Shown piece by piece: positions 57,701-64,000 of a stretch of 64,000 nucleotides of DNA. Source of the DNA: Acanthosoma haemorrhoidale (taxonomy: Eukaryota > Arthropoda > Insecta > Hemiptera > Acanthosomatidae); contig OV884013.1 of NCBI GenBank assembly GCA_930367205.1, positions 89,901,333 through 89,965,332 of the forward strand, written 5' to 3'. Each line of letters starts with the position of its first letter. Position 1 is the stretch's first letter. The notes beneath the pieces are model-generated. The model had not been told where the DNA came from. It did no database searches and saw only the letters and a list, made by a program, of their open reading frames with translations. The position numbers and the translations under genes are program-made.

Positions 57701-58337
57701 TTTTATTTCCTACTCTATAAATTTAATTATAAGATACTTGAGAATGGTTGAATAACTGTCAAAATGGCATCGCTTCTTTTGGTATAAAATAAATTATAGG
57801 TAGACCGGAGAGAATTGTGTTATTAATATGAATAGCTCACAACGAGACATCTAACTTAACATGCATAGTATGTTCAAACGGGATTGAAAGAATACGCCTG
57901 ATGTCGATTTCGATCACCTATGTATGAAGTTAGGTACAACTTTATTTTAGACATATTATTCAGAAAACTTTAGTCAATCTCTAATTATTTATCAGACAAT
58001 AGTTATTCAGACTTGGACTGGTATCGGCTTGGTTAATCGAACTATTGCAGTAAATGAAGCGGTCTCTACTCAAAACCTTCCTGTTGGTAGAGCCCCTTCT
58101 GTGGGAGAAAGGGCGTAACTTTCACAGACGTCATTATAAATGTCAGGTTGAGAAGTGTGCCGAATAATGGCTTTGCAGAACGCTGAAAATAGGATATTCA
58201 GCTGAAGCCACTTTCGGTGGAAATTTAGTAATTGGGATTTGTGGTTGTTATGAGAAATACACCAAGTCCTGGCATTTATATTTTCCCACAATTGTCCAAG
58301 TCGGTGCAGATTAAGTAGTTAGATCTAACTGGTATGT
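54746..58337. other. Unassigned AT-rich DNA, 3.6 kb
   Basis: No motif-bearing frame. A block at about 55690-56110 has more balanced base composition than its surroundings but no long open frame; it could be an old transposon, a non-coding transcript or an untranslated exon. A minus-strand frame of 73 codons at 58070-58291 is unrecognised. Confidence 0.4.
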
Positions 58338-58610
58338 GTGTCGTCTAATTATACGACATCAGTACGTTATTTAGACTTCCATCTCGACAAAAGGCTGAAT
58401 TCGTACCCACATATGAGGCTAAAAAGACAAGGACTAAACAGACGCTTTGGACAAATGTACAGAATAATTCGAAGGACATCCCGGCTGCCAATAAAAAATA
58501 AATTACTAATTTACAAAGTTTATACTAAAGACAGTCTAGACATGCGGAATAGAGCTATGGGGACAGCAAAAATGTCCAACATCAAGAAAGAGTATATAAT
58601 CCTTTCAATC
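58338..58610 (+). pseudogene. LINE-D RT C-terminal fragment
   Basis: The plus frame includes VRYLDFHLDKRLNSYPHMRL, LPIKNKLLIYK and MGTAKMSNIKK, the pattern after the palm domain in Jockey-type reverse transcriptases (YLG-HLD-L-W--H, then LP-K-KLLIYK, then WG-A--SNI). The residues after LLIYK appear deleted or mutated. It belongs to a LINE family different from A, B and C. The open frame runs on to 58793 but the last 60 codons are not LINE-like. Non-functional. Confidence 0.7.
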
Positions 58611-59587
58611 AAACTTTTGTTGTTGGCTTCTTTACTTATTGGAGTATATATAAAAATATTTAGTTTCCATGGTGTTCAAGATATTTTAATATTCAGTGGT
58701 ACTTATCCAAGTTACTATGTGAAATCACCAAAGTTAGCAAAAGAATGCTGTATTTTTTCTCGTTTTTCATATATCCTGTTTATTTTATTTTAATAAAAAA
58801 ACAAATTTAATAGATTTCGAGGTGCTAAGTAAATACACGTAAAAACAATTCAGAATGTACACAACAAAGTGATACAATCGGACCATAGCTATAGATGAAC
58901 CTGACCTTAAATATTGTTACCTTAAATATATTATTATGTAGGCAGAACAGTGTTTTTAACCATAGTGAGATTGAGTATTTCACCAGAAAGTAGCATGATT
59001 TGTATATACGATTTTATAAAAACCAAATAAAAAATCTAACCATCCCTTATAATACAAGTGTTTGTGACTGTACGTTCAGCATTTCATTTTACACGCAACT
59101 CATTATGAGACCAGATATTAGGTTTTTCACTTTTTAAGTTTTGTAGTTTAATAGCGTAACTAAATAGTTAGACGATACCAGGCTAATGAACGTAAATAGG
59201 TTTAACACTTAACGCCTCCTTAGGGTTTAATTTAATTACGGAGGGGAGTAATTGAAGAAGGAGCTCTTCTAATGGAATGTGACCTGATCCAGATTGCTGT
59301 TCCCGTGCCTGAAATCCTTTTTATGGTTTTGGGGTGAGAAATAAAATAAACTGTACACCCCTCGTTACGATGATTATTGACCCCGAAGGGAAGAGGTACA
59401 CTTCATAAATATACAATAATTATTGTATATTTTACATTAGTCTAGGCTCTGTACACAATAACATTGTTATGTTAGGTTGTAAGGCAAAACCACACAAACA
59501 GGTGAGTATTCTTGCCAGAAGATCTGATTTTTGTTTTCCATAAAGCCTTACGATGTTTAAAGAGAGTATAGATTCTTACAGTATAAA
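58611..59587. other. Unassigned AT-rich DNA
   Basis: Nothing recognised. Confidence 0.35.
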
Positions 59588-60840
59588 TTGAACTACAGAA
59601 TATACATCGTGCTAATTATATCTACTGTAGTTCCTACATTTTATATGATTTTTGAGTATTTTTCACGGCAACTGGTTATAACCGACGGGACAATAAGCAA
59701 CGGGTGCAACTCAGAGTTCTTTACCCTCTGGAGAGAGGTATTTCTGACCACATTTCTCATGATACCATTCTGACATTGTTGAAACTTTTTGCTGTACTGT
59801 CAGTTGAGTGAGTATGTAGAAGGGCATCGTACAGAAAAGCTGTCCAAAGGACACATTTATATATGGTCAGGTTGTGACAAGTTGGATGAAGTTAACAAGT
59901 GCGATAGCCGGTAAGACTTCGTCGTATTTTTTTCTACTTTGTTTCTGAAATAGGTAGAGAAATGGAGATGCCTATCCATTTTTATACCCCAGAAAGCCGG
60001 TGAGTTCTCTTGCTCTTCTATAGTTTAGGATTTTGCCAAGGTATTTTTCCCCTTTTGGAGGGAGAAGGTTAGGCAGTCGGTCTTTCCGGCGTTCACAATG
60101 ATGTTTAACTTGGGTAAGTTAGGCAGGGTTGTCAGTCACTGATTACGTCACTAACTGACTCGGCTTGTGTAAGAGCTCTTAGTGCACTCTTGCTGCTGCT
60201 GTAAACCACAATATCTTCAGCAAAAGCCATCACTGCAGCTTTCTAGTAAATTAGTAATATCATGTACCAGGGCATTGCACAGAAGAGCTGTCCAAAAGAC
60301 ACATTTATATATGATCAGGTTGTGACAAGTTGGGTGAAGTTAATCTGTCCCAACAATGTCAATCATGTACAAGTTAAATGTGAGTTTTTACAATGTGATG
60401 AAGGAGACTGATCGGTCGATAGTGGGCTAGGAGACTTTTTGTGGGCTTCCACAGCAGGAAGAAGATTGCTTGTTTCCATGCTGTTGGGAAGTATCACATT
60501 CTGATACATAAATTGTACAGGTATACCAGTAGTTGGGTGACCCCTCTCCGTGGCAGCTGTCTCAGTAAAACAGTTTGCACCACGTCGTTCACCGGTGTTA
60601 GTCTTGAGCTTCATTGGGAAGCTCAAATAGCTTAGTACAAACATATAGTTTTGCCTTGTTTCCAACTGCTAAGGTTCGTGGTAGTTACTTGTCCTAGCGG
60701 GGTTGTCCGCGGTGTAATGGCCACCCAGTATTTTTGCCTGTTCTTCCGCTCGGGCCACGTCACCGACTTCCAATTCGCCATCAAACCACGAACGTGTTGT
60801 GAGAGAGTTAGCTACTTTCTTGGCTTCACAATTCCTTGTT
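59588..60840 (-). pseudogene. LINE-B ORF2 (RT) remnant with internal duplication
   Basis: Read from 60840 down on the minus strand: a linker before RT (ARAEEQAKILGGHYTADNP), RT finger pieces (a tract ending LLAHYRPISLL), then the catalytic box as MAFAEDIVVYSSSKSALRAL at about 60150-60240, where FADD is expected, then LNIIVNAGKTDCLTFS, and the C-terminal NGIMRNVVRNTS region at about 59720-59780. The frame is broken by many stops and indels. RT blocks between the fingers and the FAED box are missing. A thumb-region segment (59822-59895) occurs a second time at 60272-60347. The 3' part resembles 47950-48440. Confidence 0.75.
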
Positions 60841-61589
60841 CGGTAACAGTTATTCTTTCAATTATTGTGTAGTATTAAGTAAAATAAATAATATTGTATC
60901 CAAAGAATAAGATGACAGACCTGTGAATATTATAATCTTAAATTATTTATTGTTGTACATCAAATTGGTGACTTATCTGCAGGCAATAAATTGGAATTTT
61001 AAAATGGAAAATCATAGTATTTTCAACAATAATAGGTACGCTGTTTATTACAGGAAGTAATAATTTAGCTAAATGTCAACACTTTCCTTTTGTATACGTT
61101 TTTTTATAATAATAATATCATATAATAATGAAACATAATATGTTTCTCCCTTTTTTTCAGAAATCTGAGCACAAAACGGTTCATAAGTCTTTTTCTTACG
61201 GAGCGAGAAGAAAAAATACAGTAGAATATATAGATTATATGGAACATTATCGGGCGAGGACTGTAAGCTGTGTATAGCTAGGGAATATCTGATAAATCGG
61301 CAACATGTCAACTGGAAATCTCGGAAGGGGCTGACGGATCCAGAGAAAACAGCTCGTTAATCATCTCAGTGCCGGGGCTGCGAGACAGTCCACTATTCCG
61401 ACCTACACACATCTGGCCCGCCTTCACAGGGTGCAAACAGCAATCGTTATTTCTCTGCCACACCAAGTATGTTTGAGAGTTTTAGCTTATTTATTTTTGT
61501 TTTTCATAGATTTTGTTAGTTCAATAAAAAGTAGAAGTACCAAGAAAGTGCTATTGCTGACTCGCATCCCCCCCCCTCTAAGCCCATTA
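60841..61589. other. Unassigned DNA with a short GC-richer block
   Basis: A GC-richer segment at about 61310-61450 is open in one plus frame for roughly 45 codons, but no motif or splice pattern was convincing. Confidence 0.35.
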
Positions 61590-62070
61590 TTTAATATATA
61601 CAGATTGATTTATAGATGCCAAAATATGGATTTTTTACAAAATTGGACACCGTGCTTATTACGTTTACTGTAGCGTAGCTACATTTTATATAACGTGTGA
61701 GTTTTAAGGAATTTGTTTATGGTAGGCTGATGTACGGTATACAATTCGTGTGATAGGGCTTACCTTCAGAATGAATTGCGCTAATACTAACCTGACCCTA
61801 ACTAAACTAACTTTCCCGGACATCCTGTTTTCATCGATACGGGAATTGGTGCGGGGTATGGTGTTAAACACATAGTGTGGGTTTGTCAGGTGCAGCAAAG
61901 AGTCGAAAATGTGTTTCCGATGGCGCACCAAGCAACTGGTGGACGTCGGCGTTCATTAACCTCTGGAGAGTGGTATGTATGCCTGACAAATTTTCTTATA
62001 ATCCCATTCTGGAATTGTCAGAGATATTTAGTTGTATTTTTAGTCAAGTATATAGTGGTTGCACATCTGT
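61590..62070 (-). pseudogene. LINE-B ORF2 C-terminus and 3' region
   Basis: The minus strand encodes an NGIIRKFVRH-like segment, then HRKHIFDSLLHLTNPHYVFN and SRIDENRMSGK, colinear with 47950-48440 (SLQHLTNP, SSIDGNILSGK). The 3' region includes the shared ACTGTAGC-TAGCTACATT stretch at about 61660-61690. 5'-truncated, with frameshifts. Confidence 0.7.
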
Positions 62071-62879
62071 AACCATTCATTGAACCTCATCCTAACTAAG
62101 CTGAAAATATGAAATAATATTTTAATATACCGTTTTTTAATTAGCAATTTTTGTTGTGGTATGAATTATTATTTCAGTTCAAAGCCAAAAAACAGAGAAT
62201 ACATTGTGATCGTCTGGTAATTATTGTGTCTATTCCGAGGTAATTTAAAGAAAATTCACACAAGTAGCAATTATCTGTTTTATTTTACCATAGAAATTTA
62301 AATTTAGCTACACACTGTGTAAACCTTGGCCCAAATGATTCGCAACAACCGCCCCAACTGTGTTTATTCATCGGAATCATTCATTCCCTGAGAGCAAACA
62401 TTGGAGCGATCCATTAGCGTTGGTATTTTACTTTATGCAGTTTAAATATGAAAAGAGTTGAAACTTTTTGAGACCGATTCGACCGAATACCCTTCCTATT
62501 AACTGACTGGCAATTTTATTCTGATTGTTTCCAAATGCCTTCGGAAAAATATATTATCTAGGTTAGATTTTAAAGGTGTCCGATACGCCAAAAATATAAA
62601 CAATAATGTAAATATTAGAGACATTAGTCTATTTACATAATAACCATTGAGTGTGACTCAAATTTAGTGAGGAAGGTTTTACTTCATAATGAATGCCGGG
62701 GTGAGGCCTCTATATATAAGCTTATTGCACATTCTATATCAGAGAAGCAGTAAATAATCAAAGAAATCAGGTTAAGGTAACCACAAAAGCGAATAGTGAC
62801 ACTTTTGAGGGAAGGTTGACATTTCAAAATACATAAAGAAATAGGTGTTATAAATTTATGATTGCATGAATTCATTTAT
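62071..62879. other. Unassigned AT-rich DNA
   Basis: Nothing recognised. Confidence 0.35.
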
Positions 62880-63010
62880 ATCTTCTATATATTCTCCTTT
62901 AATACTCGCCTTCTTGCATCTTTAACATCTTTCTATCCAATAATTACCGCAGGTAGGCGATTAAGCCTCAGACACTATGGCTAGCGAATTCATTTAAATG
63001 TCCAACTTTG
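62880..63010 (+). repeat. Dispersed repeat family Rx, copy 4
   Basis: TATTCTCCTTTAATACTCGC, TCTATCCAATAATTACCGCA, GTAGGCGATTAAGCCTCAGA and GCGAATTCATTTAAATGTCC match the order of blocks in the other three copies. Confidence 0.6.
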
Positions 63011-64000
63011 TTATTGTTCACTTATGTGTCATTGGTTCACATGTACAATGTTTGGAGCGGTAATAGACTCACTCAGAATGAAGTATCTAGTGAGGTACAG
63101 ATCCGTACTAAGGCCCATGTTTCTCTTACCGACAAGGTTATAAATCTCTTTTGGCTTTAAGTACCGAGGCTGTCAGATGAGGAATAACATGCATCCAGGC
63201 TTATCCCCTAGGCTAACAGGCTTAGTTACTAGGTGCCACCTTTTGAAAAAGCTTTTATTTATTCCCAAAGGTCAATAATAACATTCATTCTTACACTAAT
63301 CTTGTAGACGACTGTTAAAAGTGGTATTGATGTCAATAAATCCAATAACATTAACTTTTATAATATAGTTTGCATAATTTAAAAATATTTGTTTGTCGTT
63401 TAACTTTCCTGCATTATAACATAAACTTACCTCCATAAACCGTTAGCATCAGATCGAGATACCGTTGTTTAATAAAAATCCTGTTTAAATTATTAACAAG
63501 GAACATTTATAAGTATTTTTTTTTAATTTAAATTTGTACCTAAACTATGTTTACGTTGTTAATAGCACTGAACTAGAAATAATTTAATGTGGATGGGCAT
63601 CTAATTTATTAAAAACATGCTCACAGCTATGTACATATTGGTCCAGGTGAGGAAGCCCAAAATAGTGAAAATAATGACGTAGTTCTGAAATCCGATACAG
63701 TTGATGGGGTGAGTGTCCTGAATAACATATCAAAAATACCCGAGAGGGAGGGAGCGAGAAGGGGGGGGGTGGATTAGAGGTTAATTTTGACAGTCTATAT
63801 TAAAATTTAAAAAAAAATCCAATAAAATGGTTTTATTCATTTTTTACATTGAGTGAATGGTTTAAGAGACAGCGATCGTTAAAGAAAATGAATTCATAAA
63901 ATTGTTGTTATCATTAGAAAAAATAAATAAAAATTAATATTGAACAAAGCAAATGGTGTTTAGTAAATACACGAATAATAGTAAAGTTAAAAACGTAGTA
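63011..64000. other. Unassigned AT-rich DNA
   Basis: A purine-rich tract lies at about 63741-63772. Nothing else recognised. Confidence 0.35.

Noticed and set aside
61310..61450. Possible host exon in a GC-richer segment
   Set aside because: Only about 45 codons, no recognisable domain, and no convincing splice-site pair.

Overview
The window reads as AT-rich nuclear DNA of an arthropod, probably an insect, although a crustacean cannot be excluded. It is a transposon-dense intergenic region: I find no convincing host protein gene, rRNA or functional tRNA gene in 64 kb. The arthropod call rests on an errantivirus-type LTR element with env, on Jockey-like non-LTR retrotransposons with PRE_C2HC/CCHC ORF1 proteins, and on a Tc1/mariner transposase type common in arthropods.

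Layout. 1-6.9 kb: mostly non-coding AT-rich DNA with a LINE-A 3' end, a 229-bp tandem array (three units) and small repeat fragments. 6.95-10.8 kb: LINE-A copy 1 (+), with broken ORF1 and ORF2. 11.78-18.65 kb: a complete Ty3/Gypsy errantivirus with 210/217-bp LTRs, 4-bp target duplication, tRNA-Lys-like primer site and open gag, pol and env; it sits inside an older dispersed repeat. 19.8-22.7 kb: internally deleted LINE-C (-). 23.2-28.5 kb: an internally deleted mariner derivative, a TA microsatellite and LINE fragments. 28.8-32.86 kb: full-length LINE-A copy 2 (-) with target duplication but no RT catalytic core. 33.6-34.1 kb: LINE-C 3' end. 35.47-43.36 kb: a second complete Gypsy element with 1.2-kb LTRs, tRNA-Leu-type primer site and one intact 1769-codon gag-pol. 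44-48.4 kb: a palindromic repeat, a 721-bp element with 153-bp inverted arms, and a LINE-B 3' end. 48.4-64 kb: mostly unassigned AT-rich DNA with a tRNA-like (SINE-type) head, a mariner copy, and decayed LINE-B and LINE-D fragments.

How the parts work together. The two LTR elements look young: their LTR pairs differ by one 7-nt indel, and by one substitution plus homopolymer length. In the errantivirus, a TTTTTTA slippery heptamer with a 6-nt spacer and short stem can shift ribosomes -1 from gag into pol, and the pol frame opens at exactly that point. Its integrase reads DD35N rather than DD35E, so this copy may be unable to integrate by itself although everything else is open. The LINEs are dead but informative: three families can be followed through several copies, and comparing copies identifies the mutations that broke them.

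No wholly new system is evident. The points most worth checking are the DD35N integrase with its frameshift signal, the cluster of in-frame TGG-to-TAG changes in LINE-A copy 1, the long-inverted-repeat element near 46.3-47.0 kb, and an unnamed dispersed repeat family with four copies.
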